DNA of 64,000 nucleotides from CAILQE01 sp036745415 (lineage in GTDB: Bacteria > Patescibacteriota > Saccharimonadia > Saccharimonadales > UBA4665): positions 124,001 through 188,000 of the forward strand of contig DAIOGF010000002.1 of NCBI GenBank assembly GCA_036745415.1, read 5' to 3'. The notes beneath the pieces were generated by a model. It did not search any database, had not been told where the DNA came from, and saw only the letters and a program-made list of their open reading frames with translations. Both the position numbers and the translations under genes were made by a program. Below are positions 17,768 to 26,928 of this stretch, piece by piece; positions within the stretch are counted from its first letter, which is position 1; every line of letters starts with the position of its first letter.

Positions 17768-18973
17768 ATGAATATATTTAAATTAAACATTCGAAAAACT
17801 AAAAGAATTCAGTTGATTGCAATTGTTTTTACTTTTGTTTTTTCAACTTTTTCTTTTTATTTTATTAAGACAATGGCCGCAACTTGCTCTACGGTTTCAG
17901 ATTGTCAGGCGCAAATTAACAACCTAAATTCTCAGAATGCACAGAACAGTAGTAGTGTAAGTTCACTTCAAATGCAGGCACAAAATTATCAGCAGGCACT
18001 TGCAATACTTCAGCAGCAAATTACTGGAATACAAACTCAAATCAATGCGAATCTTGCCACTCAAGCCAGCATACAAAGTCAAATGACTCAGAATCAAAAT
18101 AAGCTTGATCAGCAAAAAACTGTTCTAGCGAGTGATGTTAAGAGTACTTACGTTAATGGCAGCATGACAACGTTGGAGCAATTAGCTAGCAGTAAAGATT
18201 TAAGTGATTACGTAAATGCTGCTACTTATAGAAATGCAATTAGTGATTCAATTCAGAAAACATTAGACGAGATAAATGCCTTACAGGCTAAATTAAAAAC
18301 TCAGAAGTCACAGGTAGATCAACTTCTTGCTATACAGACTACTCAGCAAAATCAATTAACTGCATCAAGAAATCAGCAAACAGAATTATTATCATATAAT
18401 CAGCAGCAACAGGACCAATACAATCAACAATTGGCTTCAAATAATGCTTCAATAGCTCAACTTAGAAGTCAATTAGCCGCACTTAACACGCCTGCAGGTT
18501 CAATTGTAAGTTATAGCGGTGTATGTGGTGGTGGATATCCTGGACAAGCTCAAGGTCCACAAGGAATATGGGGATGTGAAATGCCTCAGGATAATACGTT
18601 CGACAATTGGGGATTATTTAACCGGGAATGTGTAAGTTATGCGGCATTTAAAGTACACCAAGAATATATGGAAGGAAAAGTTAAATACGATATGCCATAT
18701 TGGGGTGGTGTTGGTAATGCATACCAATGGATAGATGATGCTAGTAACTATGGAATTCCAGTAGATCAAACTCCTCACGTTGGAGATATTGCAATTAGGC
18801 CTAGAACATATAGATATGCTGGTGACGTTGGACATGCAATGTATGTTGAGTCTGTTAATGGTGACGGTACTATTACAGTTAGTCAGTATAATGCAAATCT
18901 AACCGGCCAATATAGTGTAGCTACAAGATCAACCAGCGGTTTGTACTTTATACATTTCCAACAATGGCAATAA
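17768..18973 (+). CDS. Secreted coiled-coil CHAP-domain peptidoglycan hydrolase (PcsB-like)
   Basis: Probable FtsEX-activated cell-wall hydrolase. A basic N-terminus and hydrophobic segment (~13-35, ending near TMAAT) form a signal peptide. A long Gln-rich coiled coil (~45-245) with alternating Leu/Gln heptads follows. The C-terminal CHAP domain has the catalytic Cys in NRECVSYAAF (about residue 288) and His in VGHAMYVESV (about 355). This layout is that of streptococcal PcsB. Immediate placement after ftsEX supports the role. Known coiled-coil hydrolases are autoinhibited until FtsX binds; that is family knowledge, not visible here. Confidence 0.9.
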   Translation: MNIFKLNIRKTKRIQLIAIVFTFVFSTFSFYFIKTMAATCSTVSDCQAQINNLNSQNAQNSSSVSSLQMQAQNYQQALAILQQQITGIQTQINANLATQASIQSQMTQNQNKLDQQKTVLASDVKSTYVNGSMTTLEQLASSKDLSDYVNAATYRNAISDSIQKTLDEINALQAKLKTQKSQVDQLLAIQTTQQNQLTASRNQQTELLSYNQQQQDQYNQQLASNNASIAQLRSQLAALNTPAGSIVSYSGVCGGGYPGQAQGPQGIWGCEMPQDNTFDNWGLFNRECVSYAAFKVHQEYMEGKVKYDMPYWGGVGNAYQWIDDASNYGIPVDQTPHVGDIAIRPRTYRYAGDVGHAMYVESVNGDGTITVSQYNANLTGQYSVATRSTSGLYFIHFQQWQ

Positions 18974-19014
18974 TCTATTAGTAAGATCTTCATATTTTTA
19001 GTAAAATAAATCTA

Positions 19015-20232
19015 ATGTTTAAGGGTTTTGAAATTAAAATAAAAAAGTTTCTACATAACAAAAGAAACGCAAAATACGCTGTATTCTTAGTTATTGGAGT
19101 ATTTATTTTTTATCTAGGAGTTCTTTTCGGAAACGGTACTATTAATATTGGAGGGAAGAGTGCTACTACTGGACTTCCAAGTCATCTAGACTACAGCAGT
19201 TTAGACCAAGTTTACCAAGCTCTAAAAAATAATTATTATAATAATCTAACATCAACACAAATTCTCGATGGACTAAAGCATGGATTAGCAGAATCAACTG
19301 GAGACCCATATACAGCTTACTTCACACCTAAAGAGGCTGCGGATTTCAATAATGAACTCAATCAATCCATAAGTGGTGTTGGAATTGAATTAGGTAAAGA
19401 CGCATCTGGAAACGTTCAAGTAATTTCTCCTATCGATGGCGCTCCAGCTGCAACAGCTGGAATAAAATCACTAGACATAATCGCTAGTGTAGATTCTAAG
19501 AGCACTTCAGGTATGAGTATAGATGCAGTGGTTAATGAAATTAGAGGAACAGCAGGTACTAAAGTAACTCTTGGTATAGTTAGGGGCAATAATAATCTGA
19601 GCTTCACTCTAACTAGACAGCAAATTTCTATACCAACTGTCACATATAAGATTCTAGACGGAAATATAGGATACTTGAAGATAACTACATTTGGAAACAA
19701 TACTACTGAGTTAGCTAATAAAGCGGCTAATTATTTTGCAGACAATAAGGTAAGTAAAATAATATTAGATCTAAGAGATAATCCAGGTGGTCTTCTCGAT
19801 GCAGCCGTTAATGTAGCGAGCCTATGGCTGCCAGAAAATGATTTGGTGCTTCAAGAAAAACGCGGAGATGTAGTTTTAAATAGCTACTATTCAAATGGCA
19901 ATCAAACGCTCAAAGGAATACCTACTGCTATTCTAATAAACGGTGGTAGTGCCTCGGCTAGTGAAATTCTTACTGGTGCACTTAAAGATAATAATGCCGC
20001 ATATGTTATAGGAGAAAAATCCTATGGTAAGGGAGTCGTGCAGCAATTAATTAATTTCCCAGACGGATCACAACTTAAGGTTACCGTTGCTAGTTGGTAC
20101 AGGCCTAATGGTAAGAACATTAATAAATTAGGAATAACGCCAGACAAGACTGTTACTCTTAGCGATACGGATGTGCAAAACAACAACGATACACAACTTA
20201 ATTCAGCTATAGATTATTTGACTACAAAATAA
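19015..20232 (+). CDS. S41 family carboxy-terminal processing protease (CtpA-like)
   Basis: Membrane-anchored serine protease. A transmembrane anchor is at ~20-40, a PDZ domain at ~95-185 (SGVGIELG, then GAPAATAGIKSLDII), and the S41 core holds the catalytic Ser in GGSASASEIL (~313) and Lys in GEKSYGKGVVQ (~338). The 405 aa length fits the CtpA/CtpB group. In other bacteria such proteases trim or degrade peptidoglycan hydrolases. Its position 41 nt after the CHAP hydrolase suggests it may control that enzyme (inference). Confidence 0.93.
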   Translation: MFKGFEIKIKKFLHNKRNAKYAVFLVIGVFIFYLGVLFGNGTINIGGKSATTGLPSHLDYSSLDQVYQALKNNYYNNLTSTQILDGLKHGLAESTGDPYTAYFTPKEAADFNNELNQSISGVGIELGKDASGNVQVISPIDGAPAATAGIKSLDIIASVDSKSTSGMSIDAVVNEIRGTAGTKVTLGIVRGNNNLSFTLTRQQISIPTVTYKILDGNIGYLKITTFGNNTTELANKAANYFADNKVSKIILDLRDNPGGLLDAAVNVASLWLPENDLVLQEKRGDVVLNSYYSNGNQTLKGIPTAILINGGSASASEILTGALKDNNAAYVIGEKSYGKGVVQQLINFPDGSQLKVTVASWYRPNGKNINKLGITPDKTVTLSDTDVQNNNDTQLNSAIDYLTTK

Positions 20233-20289
20233 ACTTGTCAAAAACGCTAATACTAATGTAGGATTAAGGAATACAAAAAGGGGATTAGT

Positions 20290-21897
20290 TTGGGTAAACA
20301 ACCAACAAAATTTATTTTTGTTACTGGTGGGGTAATATCCGGGCTCGGTAAAGGTATCACCGCCGCCTCAATTGCTAACCTCCTAAAATCTCGTGGATTC
20401 AAAGTAAATCTACAAAAATGTGATCCTTATTTAAATGTTGATGCAGGCACTCTGAATCCTAGAGAGCATGGCGAATGTTTTGTAACTAAAGACGGCGCCG
20501 AGACTGACTTGGATTTAGGACATTACGAAAGATTTATTGATCAGGAACTTACTCAAAAGAGTTCACTAATGTCTGGTCGTGTGCTCAGAAGGGTAATAGA
20601 GGACGAAAGAGCCGGTAAATACAAAGGTGATGATGTTCAGATCATTCCACATCTAACTCGCGCCATACAAGAGTATATTGAAGAAGCAGGTAAAGGCTTT
20701 GATGTTCATATTGTCGAAATTGGTGGTACGGTTGGAGATTATGAGTCACTTAGTTTTATTGAAGCTATTAGAGAACTCGGTCTTAGAGTCGGTAAGAGTA
20801 ACTGCCTATATGTTCATTTGGTCTATTTGCCATACTTAGAGGCTTCGAATGAAACTAAAACTAAACCAGCTCAAAACTCTGTCCGAGAATTAAGAGGCCT
20901 AGGCATCCAACCAGATATTCTAGTTGCTAGAAGCGAGAGGCCAGCAAATGAATCTGTTAAAGAAAAGCTCAGTTTATTCACTGGAGTAGAGCCAAAGGCG
21001 ATAGCTCTTTTACCAAACGCAAAGAGTATTTATCAGGTTCCTTTAACTCTAGAAGAAACTGGTATAGCTAATGTTATTTCTAGGAAATTAAAATTAAAAT
21101 CTGCTAAGCCAAATCTAAAAATTTGGAAAGAGATGGTGAAGAAAGCTACAAATTCAGATTACAAAGAAATTAACCTAGCCTTTATAGCTAAATATTTAGA
21201 TAATTCAGATACTTACATGTCTGTATTTGAGGCGTTGCGTTCTGCGGCTATGTGGAATGATGTAAAGGTAAATATTTCTTGGATTGATGCTTCAAAATAT
21301 GACGGAAAGAAAGATTTAGATAAAGAGTTAGATGAATATGACGGCGTATTGGTTCCTGGAGGTTTTGGACAGCGAGGTCTTGAAGGTAAGATAAAGGCTG
21401 CAACTTATGCGTTCAATCAAAAGAAACCATTCCTAGGTATATGTCTTGGCTTACAGATGGCGGTTATTGCAGTTGCTAGAGAAAAAGGAGTTAAGAATGC
21501 TACTACTTTTGAGTTAGATCCAAACAGTAGAAGCCAAGTTATTATTACGATGCAAGGTCAAGAAAATATGGAAATGACCGGAGGAACTATGCGACTAGGT
21601 GATTATCCTTGTGACCTAGCAAAAGGCAGTCTTGCTCAAAAACTTTATAAAAAGAGTTCAATAATTGAAAGACATCGACATAGGGGTGAATGTAATCCTA
21701 AGTATGTTGAAAGATTTGAGAAGTGGGGAATAAGAGCTTCAGGAATTAATCCAGATAATGGTCTAGTGGAAGTCATTGAGGGAATTGATCACCCATTCTT
21801 TATAGCAAGTCAGTATCATCCTGAATTTAAGAGCAGGCCAACTAGGCCCCATCCATTGTTTGATGGCTTCATTAGAGCCATGATTGAATCTAAATAG
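20290..21897 (+). CDS. pyrG: CTP synthase
   Basis: Converts UTP to CTP using glutamine or ammonia. The N-terminal synthetase domain has the P-loop FVTGGVISGLGKGI. The C-terminal class I glutamine amidotransferase has the nucleophile in GICLGLQM (C~385) and the His/Glu pair in YHPEF. The 535 aa length is standard. The start is TTG at 20290, with an AAAAAGGGG stretch upstream as Shine-Dalgarno sequence. It is the only nucleotide-biosynthesis enzyme in the window. Confidence 0.97.
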   Translation: MGKQPTKFIFVTGGVISGLGKGITAASIANLLKSRGFKVNLQKCDPYLNVDAGTLNPREHGECFVTKDGAETDLDLGHYERFIDQELTQKSSLMSGRVLRRVIEDERAGKYKGDDVQIIPHLTRAIQEYIEEAGKGFDVHIVEIGGTVGDYESLSFIEAIRELGLRVGKSNCLYVHLVYLPYLEASNETKTKPAQNSVRELRGLGIQPDILVARSERPANESVKEKLSLFTGVEPKAIALLPNAKSIYQVPLTLEETGIANVISRKLKLKSAKPNLKIWKEMVKKATNSDYKEINLAFIAKYLDNSDTYMSVFEALRSAAMWNDVKVNISWIDASKYDGKKDLDKELDEYDGVLVPGGFGQRGLEGKIKAATYAFNQKKPFLGICLGLQMAVIAVAREKGVKNATTFELDPNSRSQVIITMQGQENMEMTGGTMRLGDYPCDLAKGSLAQKLYKKSSIIERHRHRGECNPKYVERFEKWGIRASGINPDNGLVEVIEGIDHPFFIASQYHPEFKSRPTRPHPLFDGFIRAMIESK

Positions 21898-21934
21898 TTT
21901 GTTTTTAGTTCAATCTAGAGTTAATATAGTGCTT

Positions 21935-22321
21935 ATGGATACTAATACAAATTCTAAATACAAAGTGTTATTAGTTGAAGACGATGAATCATTGTCTAAT
22001 GTCTATGTGACTAGATTTGAAGCCGAAGGTTTTGATATTAGAAGAGTTGGAAATGGTGAGGATGCCTTAACTGCAGCCCTGAATTACAAGCCAGATATTA
22101 TATTGCTAGACATTATGATGCCTAAAGTTGATGGGTTTAATGTTCTAGATATATTAAGAAATACTCCCCAGACAAAGGACTTAAAAATTATAGTACTATC
22201 TGCACTGAGTCAGGAAATTGATATGGATAAAGCTATGAAGCTAGGAGCTGACGACTATCTTATAAAGTCCGAAATTACAATTGCTGACGTGGTTCAAAAA
22301 GTTAAGCAAGAGCTTAATTAG
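21935..22321 (+). CDS. Stand-alone response regulator receiver domain
   Basis: A single receiver domain of 128 aa with no output domain. The acidic pocket is VEDDES, the phosphoacceptor D59 is in LLDIMMP, and the switch Ser and Lys are in VLSALS and DDYLIKS. The ATG at 21935 is preferred over an upstream in-frame ATG at 21884 that would overlap pyrG and add a non-homologous extension. It is closely similar in motif order to the receiver at 48973-49977 (both have ADxYL(I/V)KS). No kinase is adjacent. Its stop overlaps the convergent next gene by 4 nt. Confidence 0.9.
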   Translation: MDTNTNSKYKVLLVEDDESLSNVYVTRFEAEGFDIRRVGNGEDALTAALNYKPDIILLDIMMPKVDGFNVLDILRNTPQTKDLKIIVLSALSQEIDMDKAMKLGADDYLIKSEITIADVVQKVKQELN

Positions 22322-22950
22322 ATCTTCCAATCTCCTATAGCCATTAGGGCACCGGCACGGTGTTGTCCGCTAATAACTTTTCCGGTTGGTCCTATATCTA
22401 TAGGTCCGTCACCATGATATTCATCATCGAATGACCCATCTAACATACTAAGAGCTAGCTGGGCAGAGTATTCTTGGCTTCTAAGACCAAAGACTTCATT
22501 GGTTTTTTTAAGTCTTGGATTTTTTTCACTATTTAGCATTAATCTTTCAGGTAATTTGTTTTCGGTCCATAGATTAGAAATAGAATCTTGAATAATTAGT
22601 CCTATTTCAGTACGAAATTCGTCATTTTCTCTAATAATTTCTAATAATTTACTTTGATCGATTCCTGGATTGGTGCTTTCAACTTGAGACAATAGGGTAT
22701 TGAACTTTTCGGATGAATTTCTGAATATGGATATTCTATCTAGTGCCTTAGTCTCAGTTTTATCGGTGATCTTAGGATAAGTATTTTTTGATTCTTCGTT
22801 GTGTTTGAATAATTCCGCAGCACGTTCTAATTTATTAGATTCAACTTCTGAAAGGGAATTAGATTCAATTTTTCTATAAAGCTCAGTTTGAGGATAAACA
22901 AACTCAGGTTGTGTAGGGTTTTCTTGAATTTCTATATTTTGTTCTAACAT
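22318..22950 (-). CDS. Unknown protein with ParB/sulfiredoxin-like GxHR motif at its C-terminus
   Basis: I do not recognise the family. The 210 aa protein is acidic and Asn/Glu-rich in its first ~110 residues, with no membrane segment. The last ~30 residues read GPIDIGPTGKVISGQHRAGALMA-like (in two parts), which matches the GxHR core of ParB N-terminal/sulfiredoxin folds. The protein ends only a few residues after this motif, so it may be truncated relative to ParB-like enzymes, or the fold may be differently arranged. It is transcribed against its left neighbour and is followed, in reverse, by rpmA. Confidence 0.6.
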   Translation of the reverse strand: MLEQNIEIQENPTQPEFVYPQTELYRKIESNSLSEVESNKLERAAELFKHNEESKNTYPKITDKTETKALDRISIFRNSSEKFNTLLSQVESTNPGIDQSKLLEIIRENDEFRTEIGLIIQDSISNLWTENKLPERLMLNSEKNPRLKKTNEVFGLRSQEYSAQLALSMLDGSFDDEYHGDGPIDIGPTGKVISGQHRAGALMAIGDWKI

Positions 22951-23015
22951 TTTTGTTTTAATTTATTAACAATAATATATCACAAAAATGATATTTTTTC
23001 AATAGTAGAGTGTAA

Positions 23016-23288
23016 TTATTTTACAGTAACGAAAGTTCTTCGTACGCTTCGGCCGCTGAAAGTTCGAACTTTTCTTTTTTCGAAAGCAACTACGCCATCT
23101 TTAGCAGCGTGAATTGTAAAGTTTTTGCTTAATGAAGTACCTTCACCAGCTCTTTTGGTCATACCGACTTGTCTTACGATAACTTGGCCGTTATTAACTT
23201 TTGATCCAGCATAAACTTTAACACCTAATCGTTGACCAGGTGAGTCGTGAACATTCTTGGCGGTACCGCCGGCTTTGACGTGTGACAT
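23016..23288 (-). CDS. rpmA: 50S ribosomal protein L27
   Basis: Ribosomal protein whose N-terminus reaches the peptidyl-transferase centre. The family start MSHVKAGGTAKN and RLGVK are clear, followed by IVRQVG and a C-terminal Arg-rich extension (RKVRTFSGRSVRRTF). There is no Firmicutes-type cleavable N-terminal extension. rplU (L21), its usual partner, is not here. It lies 7 nt downstream of the Trm11-like gene, whose last codons supply an AAGGAAG sequence before the rpmA ATG. Confidence 0.95.
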   Translation of the reverse strand: MSHVKAGGTAKNVHDSPGQRLGVKVYAGSKVNNGQVIVRQVGMTKRAGEGTSLSKNFTIHAAKDGVVAFEKRKVRTFSGRSVRRTFVTVK

Positions 23289-23295
23289 ATCTTTC

Positions 23296-24471
23296 TTACT
23301 TCCTTTTAATTACTAACAGTTGTCTTACAACAATTTGATCTTCTCTTGAGTAAAATAACTGCTTTGCACTTATGTGCTTTAAATTAACAAAATTATACCC
23401 CATATCTTCAATTTGGTCAATAAGGGGTAGGGAAATAAATTTATCTCTATCATTCCATGCAGGAACTGCAATACAAATTCCGGTATTTTCATCAATTTGT
23501 TCATGTAGATTCTTAAGAAATTTCTTTAGTAGCATATTTACGTTAGATATTTCTTGCTCTAATACGTCTCTGCTTGGCGCATAGCTAAAAGGTTGTCCTA
23601 GGTAGGTTTCAGCCGCTAAAAAATTAAAATTAGACCATTTTGCTATTGTCGCATCTTCGACTTTTACTAAGAGCGGCGACTTAATATTTGGGTATTTTTC
23701 CTTAAGCCATTTTAAGTTATTGGTTGAGAAGTCTACCATTTTAGGGTTTAAGTCAGTGCCCATGACATTTAGCCCCATTAAACTTGCTTCTTGAAGAACT
23801 ACTCCACTCCCACAAAAAGGATCTAGTAGGGTAGATGAGTCGCTGATTGGTTGTTGTCCTCTAGCTAGATTAATTATTATTTGAGCTAATTTAGGAGGCA
23901 ACATTCCTATCTTAGAGTCTCGGAATGGTCTTTCTTGATCTCTTTCTCTATAAGCTTCTATATTTTGGACGTTAGTGGTTCGTGCTATTACGAATTTATT
24001 GCCGATTTTAGCAACTATTAATTCTAGTCCGTGAACTGAGGTTAGTTTATTGTGAAATACAGATGCGCTGTTTAAGAATGCTTTTTGGTTAGGAATAAGT
24101 CTTACTGATCTTTCGGATTTCTTTAGAGTTTTCTTAATAAGCATTCCGTGTTTAGTAATATCTCTAGATTGAATTGAGATATTGTAGAAGGAAAGACCTA
24201 AGATAATTTTTCCTTCAGGCATTTCTGATGCAATTTCTTCGGCTGTATTCTGAATAGTTTTATATAGATTGTTTTTACCATATTCAAATTCGCCGTAAAT
24301 TTTAGCTAGCTTGATGCTGCCGCCTAAATTTTCAAATTTTATAGACTCGGTTTCAATATTCAAGGTTGCTACATTGCTTTCAGTTTCACTTACTGAGTCA
24401 TTGCCGTATAGACTTTCTAGCTCTGCAATTGCTAAATCTGTTTGTCTTCCTAGTATTATTAAAGAATTCAT
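23296..24471 (-). CDS. Trm11-like RNA/DNA methyltransferase, atypical motif IV
   Basis: Probable SAM-dependent nucleic-acid methyltransferase. The N-terminal half (~1-180) is THUMP-like or unassigned. The C-terminal half has SAM motif I in LLDPFCGSGVVLQEA followed by GTDLNPKMV, as in Trm11/TrmG10 (tRNA m2G10) enzymes. The catalytic motif IV is expected as DPPYG but reads AETYLGQPF. An extended -10 (TGG-TATAGT on the minus strand, near 24490) lies just upstream of its ATG. The substrate is unknown. Confidence 0.72.
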   Translation of the reverse strand: MNSLIILGRQTDLAIAELESLYGNDSVSETESNVATLNIETESIKFENLGGSIKLAKIYGEFEYGKNNLYKTIQNTAEEIASEMPEGKIILGLSFYNISIQSRDITKHGMLIKKTLKKSERSVRLIPNQKAFLNSASVFHNKLTSVHGLELIVAKIGNKFVIARTTNVQNIEAYRERDQERPFRDSKIGMLPPKLAQIIINLARGQQPISDSSTLLDPFCGSGVVLQEASLMGLNVMGTDLNPKMVDFSTNNLKWLKEKYPNIKSPLLVKVEDATIAKWSNFNFLAAETYLGQPFSYAPSRDVLEQEISNVNMLLKKFLKNLHEQIDENTGICIAVPAWNDRDKFISLPLIDQIEDMGYNFVNLKHISAKQLFYSREDQIVVRQLLVIKRK

Positions 24472-24508
24472 TATAAAACTACTATACCATTAGATACATA
24501 AGAACTTG

Positions 24509-24514
24509 TATAAT
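24509..24514 (+). promoter_or_regulatory. -10 element for the YbhN-like gene
   Basis: TATAAT preceded by TTG; the predicted start near 24521 gives a leader of ~7 nt before the ATG at 24528. It is back-to-back with the minus-strand promoter of the Trm11-like gene. Confidence 0.45.
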
Positions 24515-24527
24515 ATAGAATATATTT

Positions 24528-25574
24528 ATGAAGAAAAAAACAATGTTGCCGAAGAACTGGAAATTGATAATAAATATATTGTCCATTCTGGCGCTTTTTT
24601 CATTGATATATTTCCTTCGTGATCAGATTGCTACAACAATTGAAAATCTTAAAAATGTAAATTCGTGGGCGCTGCTATTAATTATTCCGATTGAGATTCT
24701 TAATTACCATGCACAAACTAAAATGTATCAAAATCTATTTAAGATTGTTGGCAATAAATTGAGTTATGGTTATTTATTTAAGGCTTCACTGGAATTAAAT
24801 TTAATAAATCATCTTTTTCCAAGCGGGGGAGTAACTGGAATATCTTATTTCGGCGTTAAGGTAAGTGAGAATGAAGAGGTTTCCGGAGCGAAGGCTACAT
24901 TAATTCAGTTAATGAAGCTAATATTAACTCTTTTATCTTTCGAGGTATTATTGTTTGTTGGAATATTCTTATTGGCTGCTTTTGGTAAAGTTAGCAATCT
25001 AACAATTCTAGTAGCAGGATCATTATCTATGGTCTTATTTATTCTTACAGTTTTATTTGGATATATAGTTGGAAGCCAAAGTAGAATTAATTCTTTCTTT
25101 ACCTACCTAACTAAGGTTCTTAATTGGCTGTTTGAGAAGATATTTAGAAGAAAGAAAGGCCTAATTAGTATTAACAAGGCAAAGAAAATATTTAATGATT
25201 TTCATGAAAACTATCAAGTTATTACAAGTGAGCTTAAAAGATTAAGAAATCCCTTCTGGTACGCCTTGCTTGCAAACCTAACCGAAATATTAGTAATTTA
25301 TGTCGTCTATCTGGCTTTTGGTAAAGTTGTTAATCTAGGTGCGATTATATTGGCTTACGGTGTGGCTAACTTTGCTGGCCTAATATCTGTACTTCCTGGA
25401 GGAATTGGTATTTACGAAGCTTTAATGACTGCAGTTCTTGCATCAACTGGAATACCTGCAAGCGTATCTTTGCCAGTAACAATTATGTACAGAGTACTAA
25501 ATACATTAGTTCAGCTACCTCCTGGATTCTATTATTACCACAAGAGCATAAACGAAAAACGTGCAAGAATTTAG
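24528..25574 (+). CDS. Lysylphosphatidylglycerol synthase-type membrane domain protein (UPF0104/YbhN-like)
   Basis: Integral membrane protein of 348 aa with about eight hydrophobic helices and no cytosolic MprF transferase domain. The family signature VLPGGIGIYEALM is near residue 290-303. Such flippase-like domains are proposed to translocate lipids or glycolipids; the substrate is unknown. The stop is followed by one base and then the xseA ATG, so it is in an operon with xseAB without obvious functional reason. Confidence 0.85.
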   Translation: MKKKTMLPKNWKLIINILSILALFSLIYFLRDQIATTIENLKNVNSWALLLIIPIEILNYHAQTKMYQNLFKIVGNKLSYGYLFKASLELNLINHLFPSGGVTGISYFGVKVSENEEVSGAKATLIQLMKLILTLLSFEVLLFVGIFLLAAFGKVSNLTILVAGSLSMVLFILTVLFGYIVGSQSRINSFFTYLTKVLNWLFEKIFRRKKGLISINKAKKIFNDFHENYQVITSELKRLRNPFWYALLANLTEILVIYVVYLAFGKVVNLGAIILAYGVANFAGLISVLPGGIGIYEALMTAVLASTGIPASVSLPVTIMYRVLNTLVQLPPGFYYYHKSINEKRARI

Positions 25575-25575
25575 T

Positions 25576-26700
25576 ATGGATTTCACTCCTCAAGTAATCC
25601 AAGTATCTGAATTAGTCGGACTAATTAACCAGACCTTTGATTACAATTTTGGAAAAGTTTTAGTGGAAGGTGAATTAGCTAATTTTAAAATTAGTAAAAA
25701 TCAGTGGGTATATTTTGATCTTAAAGATGATAATTCTACAGTGAGATTTTTTGGAACAGTAAGACAGCTTAATTTTCCCGTAGAAGATGGAATGTTGCTA
25801 AGAGTATTTTGTTATCCGCATCTACATCAGACTTATGGAATGAGCATGCAAGTCGAGGCTGTGGAGCTAGTAGGCGAGGGAAGTATTAAAAGAGCTACGA
25901 TGCTACTAAAAGCCAAGCTAGAAAAAGAAGGCTTATTTGATGTTAATAGAAAAAGACAGATCCCATATCCCCCAAAAAGAATTGGCTTAATTTCTTCTAC
26001 TCAGTCGGCTGCTTATCATGATTTTATAAAAGTCCTAGGGAATAGATATAAAGGAATTGAGATTGATGTAATAGATGTTCAAGTGCAAGGCTATTTAGCA
26101 GTAAGTCAAATAGTTGCTGCTATAAAGAAATTTAATTCAAATATTTCTGATAAACTAGATTGCCTAGTTTTAATTAGGGGAGGGGGTAGTCCCGAAGATC
26201 TAGCGGCATTTAATGAAGAAATATTAGTTAGGGCAGTAGCTGACAGTAAAATTCCTACAGTTGTTGCCATTGGGCACGAGATAGACGTTTCGTTAGCCGA
26301 ATTAGTCGCTGATTTAAGAGGATCGACTCCTTCTAATGCTGCAGAGTTAATGGTGCCTGAAAGTAAAGTTTTATTAGAAAATTTAAAAAACTCTAAACAG
26401 AACTTACTTCATTTAATCGTAAATGATTTAGAAAAGAAAAAAGATTATATAGCAGAATCCAAGATCGAAATTAATAATTTATTAAAAGAACAATTTAGTA
26501 GAATGAAAAATGATCTTGATTCTAAGAACGATTTATTAAAAGCATATAATCCCACAAATATTCTAAAAAGAGGCTTTGCGCTCGTAACTTCAGAGGGTAA
26601 ACTAGTTAAGAATTCTGATGATTTAGAGAAAGATGATGTTTTAAAGATTAAATTTTATAAAGGTAAAGTTATAACAAGGGTAATGGAGGTAGAGGAATAG
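25576..26700 (+). CDS. xseA: Exodeoxyribonuclease VII large subunit
   Basis: Catalytic subunit of the single-strand exonuclease. An N-terminal OB fold covers ~1-100. The catalytic domain has RGGGSPEDLAAFN and VVAIGHEIDVSLAELVADLRGSTPSNAAEL. A short coiled coil and a C-terminal region with LKRGFALV follow. At 374 aa from the ATG at 25576 it is shorter than typical (~400-450 aa), mainly in the coiled coil. A GTG at 25561 is an alternative start. xseB follows directly. Confidence 0.95.
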   Translation: MDFTPQVIQVSELVGLINQTFDYNFGKVLVEGELANFKISKNQWVYFDLKDDNSTVRFFGTVRQLNFPVEDGMLLRVFCYPHLHQTYGMSMQVEAVELVGEGSIKRATMLLKAKLEKEGLFDVNRKRQIPYPPKRIGLISSTQSAAYHDFIKVLGNRYKGIEIDVIDVQVQGYLAVSQIVAAIKKFNSNISDKLDCLVLIRGGGSPEDLAAFNEEILVRAVADSKIPTVVAIGHEIDVSLAELVADLRGSTPSNAAELMVPESKVLLENLKNSKQNLLHLIVNDLEKKKDYIAESKIEINNLLKEQFSRMKNDLDSKNDLLKAYNPTNILKRGFALVTSEGKLVKNSDDLEKDDVLKIKFYKGKVITRVMEVEE

Positions 26701-26701
26701 T

Positions 26702-26890
26702 ATGAAAAGCAAAGATATTGATTACAAGAAATTAAATCAGGAACTTGAAGATATTTTAGATAAACTTCGAGAGGGAAATCTAGATATCGACGAATCCATA
26801 AAGCTTTATGATAGGGGCTCTGTGATTATTGCAGAATTAGAAGATTATCTAAAAAATGCAGAAAATAAGATTAAGAAAATAACTAAGTAA
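26702..26890 (+). CDS. xseB: Exodeoxyribonuclease VII small subunit
   Basis: Small helical subunit that wraps the XseA coiled coil. The 62 aa sequence has the family pattern DYKKLNQELEDILDKL followed by LDIDESIKLYDRG. It starts 1 nt after the xseA stop, so it is co-translated. Confidence 0.92.
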   Translation: MKSKDIDYKKLNQELEDILDKLREGNLDIDESIKLYDRGSVIIAELEDYLKNAENKIKKITK

Positions 26891-26928
26891 TTTGAAATTT
26901 TAGAAAATATCGTTTAGGATTAAAGGTG

